In this document: positions 34,080 to 46,222 of the stretch, one piece after another
Position numbering within the stretch: the first letter of the stretch is position 1
Layout of the letters: the number at the start of each line of letters is the position of its first letter
Source of the DNA: Rhizomys pruinosus
Lineage: Eukaryota; Chordata; Mammalia; Rodentia; Spalacidae
DNA length: 64,000 bases
Assembly: GCA_009823505.1 (NCBI GenBank)
Contig: VZQC01013826.1
Span: 671,477 to 735,476, forward strand
Direction: 5' to 3'
The notes under the pieces: generated by a model
What the model saw: the letters and a program-made list of their open reading frames with translations, nothing else
What the model was told of the DNA's origin: nothing
Databases searched by the model: none
Made by a program: the position numbers and the translations under genes

Positions 34080-35679
34080 CATTCTATGGACACTTACAAA
34101 TGGATTCATTCTGGTGGGGGCAGGGCAGAGAGAACAACCTAATGAGGCAGAGTCAACTATGAGGAAGCTTTTCTTTGTTCTGTAGCACAGGCTTGCCTAG
34201 AGCTTGGGATAGCCCTTCTGCCTTGGCCTCCTCAGTGCTAGGATTATGGGTGTATGCCATTGTGCCTGGCTTAGAATAGTTTCTTTTCTTTCCTTTTTCA
34301 ACTTTGCACAGATGTTCATGTGTGCGTATGTATGTGTGCGTGTGTGTGCATGCGTGTTTGTGTGGTGTGTGCATGTGTGTACGTTATGTGTTGTGCATGC
34401 ATGTGCGCATGCATGTTGATGTCTGATGTTGGGAGTCATCCTTTCATCCTTGATCACTCTTCCACCTTATTCATTAAGACAGGGTCTCTCAATCAAACCC
34501 AGAGCTCACTGATAAGGCTAGTCTGGTTAGCCAACTTGCTCTGGGGATCCCATCTCCACCCTCTGAGGCTGGATTACAGGTGAGCCACCCTGCCCACCCG
34601 GCGTTTATGTGGGTTTCTGGGAATCTTGACTCTGGCCCTCACACTTACACAGTCAAGTGCTTTAACTGCTGAGCCATCTCTGCAGCCCAGAATGCTTAAT
34701 TGTAAGGTTGAATAGATAGTATGTACATTTATCACTGTGCTTCAGGATCTCTGAAATATTTCATAATAAAAGAGAATATCTGTTATGATTTCAACATGAA
34801 ATGTCCCTCGGAATGCTAGTCCCCAGATGGAGGCAGTATTTCAGGAAGTGGTGGAATCTTTTACGGAGTAGAGCTTAGTTGGAGGAGGTCACTGAGGCCA
34901 TGTCTTTGATCCGTGTCTCTTGATTCTGGATCCCCTGTCTCTTCCTGTCTCTACTTCCTGTCCATCTTGAGGTGAACAGTCCCCTCTGGTGCAGGATGCC
35001 CCTCCATAATTTTCTATCCAAACACATTGGGGTCAAGTGACCCAACAATGAACTCTCTAAAACCATGAGGCATAACAAATCCTTCCTCATTTACATTATT
35101 CTCAGGTACATAAAAGTAACTAACACAATGCTCACTCAGCGAGTGCATCTATTGAGCACTGAATGTTTGTGCTGTATGACAGCAGGTCCCTCTGACATAA
35201 GAGAAGGAAGCCCATCTCCTCTTCTTGATGGCTGACGCTCTGGGGTTTCTGCCTTCATAATTCGTCCCTGAACCCAGATCCCCTGACCTATTCCAGATGG
35301 AGTGGAAGGAAGTTACATCTCAGCTTGTACTCTGATAGGTGTGTCTTGGCTAGGTTCGACCTCAGAAGGAACTTTTCCACAGAAGTTAACAAGTTCTAAA
35401 TATTACTGTTTCTATGCCTGTTTGCTGGAAAGGACTCGTCTGGCTTTTCTGCAACTTCATCTTCTGCTCTTAAAATTGAGAGATTCTCTATGTTGGCAGT
35501 GTTCTGTGCACACAGTTACACAGTGGAGGTTAGGCTGAACACACAGTGTTGTGACCTGTTTTCAACCTCATTTTCTGAGGACTTCTAGAGAGAAGGACCT
35601 CCTGTTGTTTGCCTTGGGCAATTCTCTTACTAGGGGACTGAACATAAAGCAGCCCCTTCCAGGCTCAGGGCCCCCTTAC
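34080..35679. other. Glp1r: Remainder of intron 5 before exon 5
   Basis: Contains a TG-rich stretch (34318-34415), a diverged SINE ending in CATCTCTGCAGCCC (34470-34690), and otherwise unique sequence with no supportable gene. Confidence 0.6.
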
Positions 35680-35786
35680 CTGAAGCCAAGGAGGATGGCA
35701 GAGGCGATGACCAAGGCAGAGAAGGAAAGCGCGTAACCCACCGTGTAGATGATGTAAAGGGACAGGAGCTGCTCCTCCGGAGAGCT
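35680..35786 (-). CDS. Glp1r: Glp1r exon 5: linker and TM1
   Basis: The exon encodes residues 135-169 plus two bases of Arg170. The hydrophobic run starting [20 protein letters not shown] is the conserved TM1. The acceptor is GCACAG|AGC and the donor TTCAG|GTAAGG. A long intron follows (to 25353) containing the L1 sequence and the fold-back duplication. Confidence 0.95.
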
Positions 35787-36112
35787 CTGTGCACACAGAA
35801 CACAAGGATGTGGGCACAGTCCATGACCCCCCCCTTCACTCCAGTGTCCAGGGACTGAGGTGACTTGGGGCCCCACTGAGGATTCCAGAATCAAGAAAGA
35901 TGATGATGGTCCAAGGATGTCTACTCCTGATTCCAAGGTAAGCACACATCACCTTTGGCCAGATGGCATGGTGTACAGTCACCAGAAGCAAGGGGAAGGG
36001 TGTCCCAACAACCTCCAGCCCCACCCAAAGCCCAGGGTCTCTGATCCTGTGAAGTGGAGACCATAACTGCTCTACTCAGATCCCTCCCCCGACTCAGAAC
36101 CCCACAGCTCAC

Positions 36113-36231
36113 TCTCTCCCCTCGCTTGGACTCTTCACACTCCGACAGGTCCCTCCAGGGCACGCTGGAGTTGTCCTTATGAAGCCAGAGGCCCTCAGCT
36201 GTGCAGAACCGATACACATGGCCCTGTAGCA
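36113..36231 (-). CDS. Glp1r: Glp1r exon 4: C-terminal ectodomain
   Basis: The exon completes Val95 and encodes residues 96-134, including [12 protein letters not shown] (Cys104), the Asn115 sequon in DNSS, and [15 protein letters not shown] (Cys126). This closes the ectodomain and leads into the linker before TM1. The acceptor is TCCCAG|TG and the donor AGA|GTGAGC, phase 0. Exon 5 is separated by an intron of only 326 bp. Confidence 0.95.
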
Positions 36232-36381
36232 CTGGGACGAAGAGACTGTGGTGAGCCTCAGCCTAGAGATGAGCAGCCTCTCCACTGCTGGAACCCAATC
36301 TCCTTTCCCCTTTGGAGGAGCATCCTGTATCTGCCTCCTCAGAACTGACCTTCCTGAGCTAGTAACAGGCTCCTCTTCTGA

Positions 36382-36382
<1 letters not shown>

Positions 36383-36413
<31 letters not shown>

Positions 36414-36465
36414 ACACACACACATACACACACAGATACACACACACACACACATACACACACAG

Positions 36466-36499
<34 letters not shown>

Positions 36500-36500
36500 G
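36383..36500. repeat. (CA)n-rich microsatellite next to exon 4
   Basis: About 118 bp of CA repeats with CAGA and CATA interruptions, starting about 150 bp upstream of exon 4 in transcript order. Confidence 0.95.
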
Positions 36501-37491
36501 GTGAGGACCACCCAGCCACTCTCAGCTTTTCCTCCTAGCCACTCAAGGACACAGTTGGGTGAATCCTTAGGTTCTAGATGAGATAAGTCTTAGTTTAGAT
36601 CCATGTCTAGGCCCCAGTCTCAAATCACACTCTTTTTAAAATTTTATTTATTTTTTATGTGTATGAATGTACTGTCTGCATGTAAATTTGTGCACCTCTT
36701 GACTCTGCCCTTCAGCACACAGTCACTGATCTTCCAGACTGCAACTTTCTCCCTTTCATATTCCTCAGAGACAGCCAGCCCTGAGAACAACGCTCATATT
36801 GGACTCCTCAGAAAAGAAGTACAGCAGCCTCGGGAGCCTCAGTCAGAGGAGATGTGGCCTGTTTGTGGGGGACACAACTTATCCTCAGAGAGCCCCAGTC
36901 TGAGGAGACATAGCTTGTTCTCAGGGGCCCCAGTCTGAGGGAGATGCATACTTCCTGTCAAATACTTTCTCTAAAAGGAATATAAATATCAATGGCACAG
37001 TCAAAGCCTTTGCTCTTGGAAATTTTCCCTTCCAATGGGAAGACCAAGTTTGCTCCTTCAAGTAACCTCGAGTTCTATGCTGGACATGGAAACTGCTCTT
37101 GGAGGCCTTCTCATTTAAGAGAAGGCAGCAATTCAGGCTCTGCCTCAGGGAGCTCCCAGGCTGAGGAAGACTGTGCCATTCCTGGTCAGGAAATTGAGAC
37201 TCGCAAAAAAAAATAAAATAAAATAAAAATAGAAACCAGCAAGGATCAAACACAGGTTCAGGAGTGATAAGGGACAGTCACTTGTGGTTAGTCACATTCA
37301 CTTCAGTATCTAGATAGTGTGGCCGTCCCCATTACACCCCACTGTCCACCTGCCTAGGGAGACGAGGGAGAGGACTGCACTGTCGTCAGGTTTGATGTAA
37401 GGCCAGCCGAGCATTCACTATGTGAATGTCTAGGAATGTCTAGGAAATACCCATTCATTATCTCCCTGCACATCTTTTTTTCATTTTTTTA

Positions 37492-37990
37492 AATTTTACT
37501 TACTAGTTTTATTTTATGTGTATGAGCGAAATGCCTGCAGAGGCCAGAAGAGGGTGTCAGATCCCCTGGAACTGGAGTTATAGATGGTTGTTAGCCACCA
37601 TGTGGGTGCTGGGGCTGAAACCTGGATCCTTTGCAAGAGCAGCAGTGTTCCTAAGCGCTGAGCCATCTCTCCAGCCCCAGAATTCAAGTCTTATTCCAAG
37701 GCCAAGAAACAGAGGACAAAAAGGTTCAGCAAGGTGAGGTTGACAAGGAAAAGAAGGGGGGAAGCCAAAGTCAGGAGCTAACATTTAAATCCTGTAAAAC
37801 TAAGTGACGAGCAGAGAGATGGCTCAATGGGTTAAGTGCCTCCCGGAAAGCCTGCTGCCCTAACTCAGACTCCCAGAACCCACACGATGGAAGGAGAAAA
37901 GCGACTCCTGCAAGTTGTCCTCTGTCCTCCACCTAAGTGCTATGGCATATGCCTTGTCCTGTGATGAATAAACAAATGTAGTAAAAAAAG
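37492..37990. mobile_element. B2 SINE (antisense) and a diverged B2-like copy
   Basis: An antisense B2 at about 37492-37678, ending CTCTCCAGCCCC, then a sense tRNA-derived SINE at about 37808-37990 (GCAGAGAGATGGCTCAATGG). Confidence 0.8.
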
Positions 37991-38469
37991 TTTTAAGATT
38001 ACGAGGCTTTAAGGATCAGCTTATGAGCAATGGGAGGCAGAGCAGGAGGGGGGATACGGAAGGCACAGGGGCTGGAGGCCGTGGATGGCCAGTTGAGGAG
38101 AGACTAGCGAGAAGAGGCTGATTAACTCCCGTGCACCAGGGATTGGCAGTAACATGGGGGGATCCATATCCAAGGGCCACCCAGGGACAGAGGTTCAATT
38201 CCATAGATCTAGAGACCACTGTTACGTGGCAAGGAGACTTTCACCGCAGGACTTCTGGTGGCCCTCTTCCAGCAATGTCATGTTCCAGTCAATCAAGCCT
38301 TACCCTTCCTCAACACTAGCCCTGTCACCCAGCACCCAGCATGGACAGCCCACATGTGCCTTTTCTCTTTTCTTTTTGTAGAGAACCCTTGAACCAAGTC
38401 CCTCTTCATGAGAGTATCTGAGTATACAGTAAGCATATTAGCATTGCTGCATAGCTCCTTTTAAGACTA

Positions 38470-38473
<4 letters not shown>

Positions 38474-38505
<32 letters not shown>

Positions 38506-38900
38506 ACATGCATGTGTGTGACAACACAGGCAGTGGAGGCCAGAGATTGGTACTGGATGTCGGGTGTCTTCTTCTATCTCTCCACCTTATTTTTTGAGTC
38601 AGGGCCTCTCACTGAACCCAGAGCTCACAGATTTGTCAAGACTCACTCACCAGCAGGCTGCAGGGACCCTCTTGTCTCCACCTCCCCAGTGCGGGGATCA
38701 CAGGAACATACCACGTGGTGCTGGGAATCTGAACTTAGACTCTCATGCTCAGGCAGCAAGCACTTTACCAACTGAGATATCCCCTCATCCCAGAACATGT
38801 ATTTCACTCTGTAGACCAGGCTGGCCTTGAATTCACAGAAATCTGCCTGCCTCTGCCTCCCAAGTGCTAGGATTAAAGGTGTACACCACCACTCCTGGCT
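38474..38900. repeat. (TG)n tract and antisense SINEs
   Basis: (TG)n at about 38474-38503, a diverged SINE to 38790, and an antisense B1 fragment at 38800-38900. Confidence 0.75.
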
Positions 38901-39829
38901 AGAACCTGTATTTTTAAAAAGACTTTATCTAGAAGAAGAACAAAACCCCGAGATTCTCATGGCCACTCTTCTGACAGTGGGAATAGCCACAGGCCAAGCA
39001 GCAGAAATACCTTTAATGTGTTTTATGAACAGTTAGGCATATGCAAAGGCAGGAAGGGGAGGCACCTGGTCTTGTTTTAGCGTCTTGAATGGCTGCTCCC
39101 AGGCCCCAAATGGTTTCTATCTGCTGCATAGATGCTTGAATTCTTTCCTGGGTGGTCAAGTCTTCTGGTAGGTGACAAAACTTGTCTTTGGCTATAGATT
39201 CACCCCAAGAACAGTAATGGGGACCTGGACAGACTCTATGGGAACAAAATTGCTATCAGAGCCAAGCAGAGCACATCTGGATGGGATGAGGAAGAAGGAA
39301 GGAAGCCTGGGAGCCAGGGGAAAGGGGAAGACACTGCCATAGTCTCCAGTACATGTGCCAGAAGCCCACACAGGCGTGACTTCCCACAGAGCCAAGCATC
39401 CAGTAGGCACTACATAATTGTAGTCTCCCTCTGTACATGCACCACACATGTCCCCCCCTACAGGTGTACGTTCACAGAGTCACATCTTGAATACCTCCTG
39501 TATGACATCATAGTCACCTCACCAGGGAGGCACAGCTAATCTCATTTTACAGATGAAGACCCTCAGCTTCTGAGAAGCCAAGAGGTTTGCTCAAGACCAC
39601 ACAACTAAGACGAAGCAGAGTCGGGACTTAGACCTGCAGCTCTCTATGTCCAAGACAATAAAAGTTAGCAGCCAGACTCCCTGCCAAGATTCAATCAGTG
39701 CCATTTCCCCCTTTACTTTCTTTCTCTAAACTTAGATTTCCACACATGCAGTCCCCTCTGTTGCCAATGTGGCCCCCAGACAGCCGGCACAGTCCCGAGC
39801 CCTCTGCTCAGGGCCAGCTTGGGGCTGGA

Positions 39830-40300
39830 GAAGTGGTGTGTGCACAGATGTGTGCCCTCCTGGCTTAGAATCAGGGGATCGCTACATCCCAAAGAAGTTC
39901 AAACAGCCTTCAAGTTCACCTGACAGTTAGCCCTCATTAACATCTTATTAAAAGCCAAGGCTGGTTCCTGGTCCCGCCACGCCCCTTTTGGCTGCAGGAA
40001 GGTGATTGGGTACAGCCCTGGCCCTGGAAGAACTGACCAATCACAGTCAGGGGCTTGGCTCTAGCTAGTCAATACAAGGAGACAACTAGGCGGCTGCATG
40101 CCAGGAGGCCCAGGGATATTTCATTAAGTTAGACCCTGGTGCTGGAAATAAAACCCCCAATTAAACACTTCGCCTCCCGGAAGTTTCCACGGCGTCTGTA
40201 ATCAAGCTAACAGCCGCCCTTCCACGTGGATGGCGGGCACTCAGAGCTGTAGAGAGCTGCTCATGAATCCATTAGCTCCCACACCCTGGCAACAGAGATG
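39830..40300. promoter_or_regulatory. Candidate enhancer in Glp1r intron 3
   Basis: A repeat-free block with a dense set of binding-site-like words: GACCAATCACA, CCAATTAAAC, GTAATCAAG, the palindromic E-box CCACGTGG (40222-40229) and AATCCATTAG. This resembles a conserved intronic enhancer, but neither conservation nor activity can be judged from one sequence. Confidence 0.35.
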
Positions 40301-41924
40301 GCTGGCAAGGACGGAGGTGGGGGGATTTCACTGATGCCGAGACTCGGGGAGACTGATGCTCTCCCTAAATGTGGCAGAATGAGGGAGATCAAAGGTGGCC
40401 TGGCAACGAAGGTTGTGGTGAGGTACCATGGGGCGTCAGGGCTTAGAAGGAGCCTAGGTCCTGAACTCTGGATTCAAATTCAAATCCTGGTTCCACTATC
40501 CATCAGCTGGGGCACCTTGGGAGTGTCACATTATGTCCCCAGGCCTCAGTTTCCTCATCTGTAAAATGGCCATCATTCTCAGGAGATAAAGTTTCATGAA
40601 GCACTTGGTACATGATAGACCTTCAAAACGTGGTCATTCACAATGGAGGCCTTGCTGGCTCTGCCAGCTTTATAGGGCCAAAGCTCCTATATGCTGCCCA
40701 AGTGGGCCTCAGACTCCCTTTGGTAGCCCTGGCTTGCTTGCGCTAAGAGCTCCCAGCCTGAACAGGACTCAGAAGAGGCAGCCTGTCAAATTTCCAAGGA
40801 TTGTGAGTTACAGGCTATTTTAAAAGCATTTTATGACCCTCATATAATTAGAGTTAAGCTAACAAACAGGTAGGAACCCCGAGGAGGGAGCGGGCAGCTA
40901 ATGAGACTGGGATGATGTGTGATCAGTGATGAGTGAGAATGCGCTGTTGAAAGGCGCCAGGCAGCCAGCGGGAGGGAAGGCCCCAAACTCATGTCTCGTG
41001 TGCACTAGACTCTTCCTTCCAACACTGTCCTCCCACCACTCCTCCACTGCCCCCTCTGCCTTCCAGAGTCCCAAGCCGCCAAAGAAAGAGATTCAGACCA
41101 CAAGGGCTTGGCTGGCTTTCCTGGGACACTATGCATCTCTGAAGCCTAAGGCCTGGGCCCATGTCCCAGGCGCCCCCAGAGCACCCTCTTTCCTTCTACA
41201 TCTGCCCATCCTTCAGGCCTGGCCCCAATGTCACCTGTCCCTAGAATTCTCATTCTCTTCACCCCAGGAAGAAGGTGGCTTTGACCTCCCTCTCCACCTC
41301 TGTCTGAGCCACAGGGCTGAACCCCCCTTAGTCCCAAGGTAAAAGTCCCCCCTCTCCTTAGCACCTATCACACCACTAAGGCCTCAGCGGCGTCCTCAGC
41401 TCTTAAAAAGGACGTGTGGGTCTGAATTTCGTTCTTCGTGAGGTCACCCACTCTCCTACCTTGCTTTGTACCCCAGAAGGCTGGCTCCCCAACACCCTAC
41501 AGATCCTTGCTCTGCATTTCATTTGGCCAACAGGAGACATTGGGGGGCAAGGGAGAAAAGAAGTCAAACATTGCTTCACCATCCTTGCCCTACTGGAGTC
41601 TGACTCTGCCCGTGGCCCCTCTGCAGCCTCAGCCCTGATGGCGCCCTCTCTATCCTAGCTCCAGCCTTCACGGGAGCCCCTGACACTATGCTCACCTCTT
41701 ACTCTTCAGGCCTAGGGGTGCTAAACCTTGTCCATCCCATTTTCTTCAGATTCTGTGCTATGTTTTCTGATGAGAACCCGCCAGAGACATGACCTGTCTT
41801 CTCCATAATCTCAGCTCATGCTGTGAGGAATCTCTCCCCCGACCCCCGCCCCCGCCCCCTGAAGCAGGCCAAGCAAACCCTTTTCTCACTCCCTCACAGC
41901 GCAGGTAGGCTCAGGGAGCCCCTC

Positions 41925-42180
41925 CAGTGCAGTTAATCACACTGTGTAAACCCAGTGGGTGTCTCTGTGGGTCTCTAACTCAGGAGAAGGGAGGCAGAGT
42001 GAGGCGATTCTGGGTGTCAAAAAGGGAGTAAATTAGCTTGGTGAGAAGGGAGGGGCGGAGGCTGGCAGGGGGCTGTGCACAGACTGTTATCTTCATGGAG
42101 AAAGCAATAAAACCGTGCTTGCTCATAAACGGGCACCGCCAGGACCTATTTCCTGCTCAAATAAAATTAAAGGTGATGGA
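41925..42180. promoter_or_regulatory. Second candidate regulatory block in intron 3
   Basis: Contains GTTAATCA (41932-41939, an HNF1-like half site), TGTAAACC (forkhead-like), GTTATCTTCA (GATA-like) and several A/T-rich homeodomain-like words, without SINE sequence. Confidence 0.3.
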
Positions 42181-42320
42181 TGGAGCCACAGGCGCAGGCA
42201 GAGCTGGGGGCGCTTAGTGCTGAGTGATGGGCTTTGTCCCCTGCCTGGCTCCCTGGGGTCTAGAGGCCCAGCCAGGCTGTCCAAGCCGAAGCCCCAAATC
42301 TTTAAGGCAGGGAATGTACT

Positions 42321-43003
42321 TGTGTGAAGCGGGAAGTCAGAGAGGCAGGTAGAGCAAGTGAGAAAAAATGAGGATCATGTGTATGTGTGTGTGTGTGTGT
42401 GTGTATGTGCACGTGTGTGTGTGTATGTGTGTATGTGTGTGTGTTATGTGTGTATGTGTGTGAAGCGGGAAGTCAGAGAGGCAGGTAGAGCAAGTGGGAA
42501 AAAATGAGGATCGTGTGTGTGTGTGTATGTGTGTATGTGTGTGTATGTGTGTGTATGTGCACGTGTGTGTCTGTGTATGTGTGTATGTGTGTGTTTATGT
42601 GTGTATGTGTGTGTATGTGCATATGTGTGTATGTGTATATGTGTGTGTATGTGTGTATGTGTGTGTTTATGTGTGTGTGTGTATGTGCACGCATGTGTGT
42701 ATGTGTTATGTGTGTGTGTTTATGTGTGTATGTGTGTGAAGCGGGAAGTCAGAGAGGCAGGTAGAGCAAGTGGGAAAAAATGAGGATCGTGTGTGTGTGT
42801 GTGTATGTGTGTGTATGTGTGTGTATGTGTGTATGTGTGTGTATGTGTGTGTATGTGCATGTGTGTGTCTGTGTATGTGTGTATGTGTGTGTTTATGTGT
42901 GTATGTGTGTGTATGTGTGTGTATGTGCATGTATGTATATGTGTGTGTATGTGTGTATGTGTGTGTATGTGTGTGTGTGTATGTGTGTGTGTGTGTGTGT
43001 GAA
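42321..43003. repeat. Composite (TG)n array with a 52-bp core repeated three times
   Basis: TG/TA-rich sequence broken by three near-identical cores (GTGAAGCGGGAAGTCAGAGA... AATGAGGATC) beginning near 42321, 42461 and 42736. The core plus a variable TG tract forms a higher-order unit of about 140-275 bp. Confidence 0.92.
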
Positions 43004-44009
43004 GGACCTGCCATTCTCCCTCCTCCACGTCACCTGGCCCCATCCTACCTCCCAAGTGAGCAAACCAGAGGACAAAAAAGCTCAGGCCACCCACAAAGAG
43101 AGCCATGAGATTGCAGGGCTCACAGACTTTATTAACGTGTGCCCAGCCAATGCAGGTCACTCAGACCACTCACCTGTTTCCAGGCCAGTGCCACATGCTC
43201 AGGCACCGCCTAGCCCATCTCTCCAGGAAGCCTGGGCATGCAATTAAACAATTAATGCAGGGACTAACCCAGTCTGGACTTATGCCCAGGTCTGCCAAGT
43301 ACTAGCTGTGTGATCTTGGAAGAGCCACACAGCGTCTCTGTGTCTTACCATCCTCGTCAATGGGAGGGAAATGGGAGTAATTGCCTCAGAGGATCGTGAA
43401 TAGAACTGAGTGAGTGTACCTCTGTCAACAGGCAGACAACAGCTGTGCTGAAGAATTCTGAGCAAGGGCCATTAATCTACTGGGGACCTGCCTCTTTTGA
43501 GGTCACCAGCACACCCTGCATAGCTCAGGGAGACAGGAGTACAGCCTCTTTAGAAAAACTGCTTGGGCCTCATCTGACCAATCACAGTCCATGTCGAAGT
43601 GAAGTTCACATCAAGCTCATTGAGGTGATTCCTTCAGAAAGACCCCCAGCTCTCTCCCAGCTTTATCTCCTTCCTACATTTTGCTTAGAGGCTGGGGGAT
43701 AATGATAAGGACTTATACTAGGTTCAAACCTGGGTGCTGCTATTTACCACCTCATTTGGAACAAGTAGCTGGAATCTTTTAAATCTTCTAGACCCTTAAT
43801 TTCCTCATGTGGACAAGCATAAGCCCAGGGTAGCTATAAAGAGTGTGCCTTGCTTTTAGGACAGGACTGGACATAGGGTTAACTATTCGAGTGTTTTCTA
43901 TTTTTACCTTAAAGTGGTTTTTTCCGGGCTGGAGAAATGGCTCAGTCTGGGAAGTGCTTAACATGCAAGTGTGAAGACCGGAGTTCCACCCCACAGCTCA
44001 CACAAGTCA

Positions 44010-44615
44010 GCAGTGGGGCACGGCAGGAGGGCCGTGGACGTGGAGATGGGCAGGTCTGGGGCACGGCAGGAGGGTGGTGCACGTGGAGATGGGCAGGTCT
44101 GGGGCACGGCAGGAGGGTGGTGGACATGGAGATGGGCAGGTCTGGGGCACGGCAGGATGGTGGTGGACGTGGAGATGGGCAGGTCTGGGGCATGGCTGGA
44201 GGGCGGTGGATGTGGAGATGGGCAGGTCTGGGGCACGGCAGGAGGGCCGGGACATGGTGGGCAGGTCTGGGGCATGGCAGGAGGGTGGCAGATGTGGAGA
44301 TGGGCAGGTCTGGGGCACGGCAGGAGGGCAGTGGACATGGAGATGGGCAGGTCTGGGGCATGGCAGGAAGGCCGGGATGTGGAGATGGGCAGGTCTGGGG
44401 CACGGCAGGAGGGTGGTGGACATGGAGATGGGCAGGTCTGGGGCACGGCAGGAAGGCCAGGACGTGGAGATGGGCAGGTCTGGGGCATGGCAGGAAGGCC
44501 GGGATGTGGAGATGGGCAGGTCTGGGGCACGGCAGGAGGGTGGTGGACGTGGAGATGGGCAGGTCTGGGGCACGGCAGGAGGGCTGGGACGTGGAGATGG
44601 GCAGGTCTTGGCTTG
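44010..44615. repeat. 43-bp minisatellite in intron 3
   Basis: About 14 copies of a 43-bp G-rich unit (GGAGATGGGCAGGTCTGGGG, CACGGCAGGA, GGGTGGTGGACGT), with unit starts at 44042, 44085, 44128, 44171 and 44214, then some shorter variants. It lacks stop codons in several frames, giving meaningless long ORFs on both strands. Confidence 0.93.
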
Positions 44616-45104
44616 CTAACCAGCCAGTGTAGCCAAGATGGATAGTGCCTGAAGTCACCCTAAGGTTGATCCCTGGCCTCTACATGGAGGAACACACCTG
44701 TAGACTCACACCTGTACATACATACATAGCTAGCTACACACACATGAAGAGGCCGCACACCCCACACATACACAAACACAAAGTGTCTTTTCTCCCCTCA
44801 CGGACACTGGGGCTCACTGCGGCAAGGGTGCTGGTCCCTGTTATCCTCCATGGCCCTCAGCATGGAAGCTGGGATGCAGCAGTAAGCATGGAACTTACAC
44901 TGCAGTCGGGGCCACCCAGACTTTCTGGAGGACTCTGTGGGTGGTGACCCCCCCACCCATCCAGCCACACCTTTCCCAGTGTGGGGTCTCCCCTCCAAGC
45001 AGGAGTGGGCTGGGGACAGTCTGAGGGGGGCCAGTCCACCAATGCCCTTTATCACTTCTCCCTGTGAACCCTTAAAAGAGTTAAGAAGTCACCACCAGGT
45101 ATAA

Positions 45105-45429
45105 ACCACACACACACACACACACACACACCAGGTATAAGCCATCTATACACACATATAGACATGCACAGACACAGATACACACAGACACACAAAACCA
45201 CAGAGATACAAGCATGCACACACAGACATACACACCCCAGGTGTAAGCCACATATATAAACACACAGATACACTCCCAGGTCTAAGCCACCTACATGCAC
45301 ACACACACCAAGTATAAGCGATACATGCACACACACATAGGTATAAACCACTTATACACACATAAACATACACATACATATAAAACACATACCCCAGATA
45401 TAAGCCACCTATACACACAGACACAGATG

Positions 45430-45460
<31 letters not shown>
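45105..45460. repeat. CA-rich imperfect repeats
   Basis: Several (CA)n runs alternate with copies of a (C)CAGGTATAAGCCAC-like word, a degenerate tandem structure. Confidence 0.85.
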
Positions 45461-45766
45461 CAGACCCTGACATCTCTGGGCATCTCCTCTTGGTTCCCAA
45501 GATCTGTTCCTCTCACCTCGCTCCTTCTCTCACCTGTAGGCTACAAGGCCACCTTTCTGTCTTAAGTCAGACTCCGTATCTCCCACCCCAGCCTGCACAG
45601 GCCTGAGACCCAGGTCACATCCCAGACAGTTCTGACATGTGCTACTGCTGACTAGCACCCTCCAGAGGCAGGTGTCCACCCTCTAGGAGGCCTGAAGACC
45701 TTCTGGGATGCAAGGGCTGGGTCTCGGGGGACGGGAGACCAGGCTCTACCTTTCTCTGGCCTCCAA

Positions 45767-46130
45767 GGCCCAGGGCAGGGGATACTCACCACTGCTGGCC
45801 CAGGGCAGGGGACACTCACCACTGCTGGCCCAGGGTGGGGGACACTCACCATTGCTGGCCCAGGGCAGGGAACACTCACCACTGCTGGCCCAGGGCGGGG
45901 GACACTCACCACTGCTGGCCCAGGATGGGGGACACTCACTGCTGGCCCAGGGTGGGGGACACTCACCACTACTGGCCCAGGGCAGGGGACACTCACTACT
46001 GCTGGCCCAGGACGGGGGACACTAACCACTGCTGGCCCAGGGTGGAGGACTCACCACTGCTGGCCCAGGGCGGGGGACACTCACCACTGCTGGCCCAGGG
46101 TGGGGGACACTCACCACTGCTGGCCCAGGG
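45767..46130 (-). repeat. 30-bp minisatellite derived from exon 3 end plus splice donor
   Basis: Thirteen cores of GGCCCAGG (plus strand) start at 45767, 45797, 45827, 45857, 45887, 45917, 45944, 45974, 46004, 46034, 46062, 46092 and 46122. The last lies in exon 3 itself. In transcript sense each unit is CCCTGGGCCAGCAGTG, the last bases of exon 3, followed by GTGAGTGTCC, the splice donor. Spacing is 30 bp, with one 27-bp and one 28-bp unit. About nine of the twelve intronic units keep a perfect GTG|GTGAG donor. The first two are in frame with exon 3 and would each add ten residues including a cysteine. Confidence 0.95.
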
Positions 46131-46222
46131 CAGGTACCACGGGCAGCTGACATTCACAAAGGAACCTGGGGGTCCATCTGGCCAGCAGGCATAGTCGTCA
46201 AAGGTCCGGTTGCAGAAGAGGC
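46115..46222 (-). CDS. Glp1r: Glp1r exon 3: hormone-binding ectodomain core
   Basis: The exon completes Gly59 and encodes residues 60-94 plus the first base of Val95. It contains FCNRTF (Cys62, sequon Asn63), [20 protein letters not shown] (Cys71, sequon Asn82, Cys85) and ends WASS. This is the sushi-like core shared by class B1 receptors. The acceptor is CCCCAG|GC and the donor AGTG|GTGAGT. Directly downstream, intron 3 holds a 30-bp tandem array built from the last bases of this exon plus its donor, so alternative in-frame donors lie 30 and 60 bases further on. Confidence 0.96.

Noticed and set aside
42473..43247. Cys-Val and His-Thr rich ORFs
   Set aside because: They are products of the (TG)n array.
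43937..44658. ORFs of 180-238 codons on both strands
   Set aside because: They are translations of the 43-bp minisatellite, which lacks stop codons; there is no start context or family resemblance.
45105..46130. CRISPR-like regular spacing
   Set aside because: The units are head-to-tail tandem repeats without unique spacers, in a vertebrate genome.
45652..46194. Repetitive ORFs (VSVPCPGPAV-type and [14 protein letters not shown])
   Set aside because: They arise from the 30-bp array. Only the in-frame continuation of exon 3 through the first two units is of interest.
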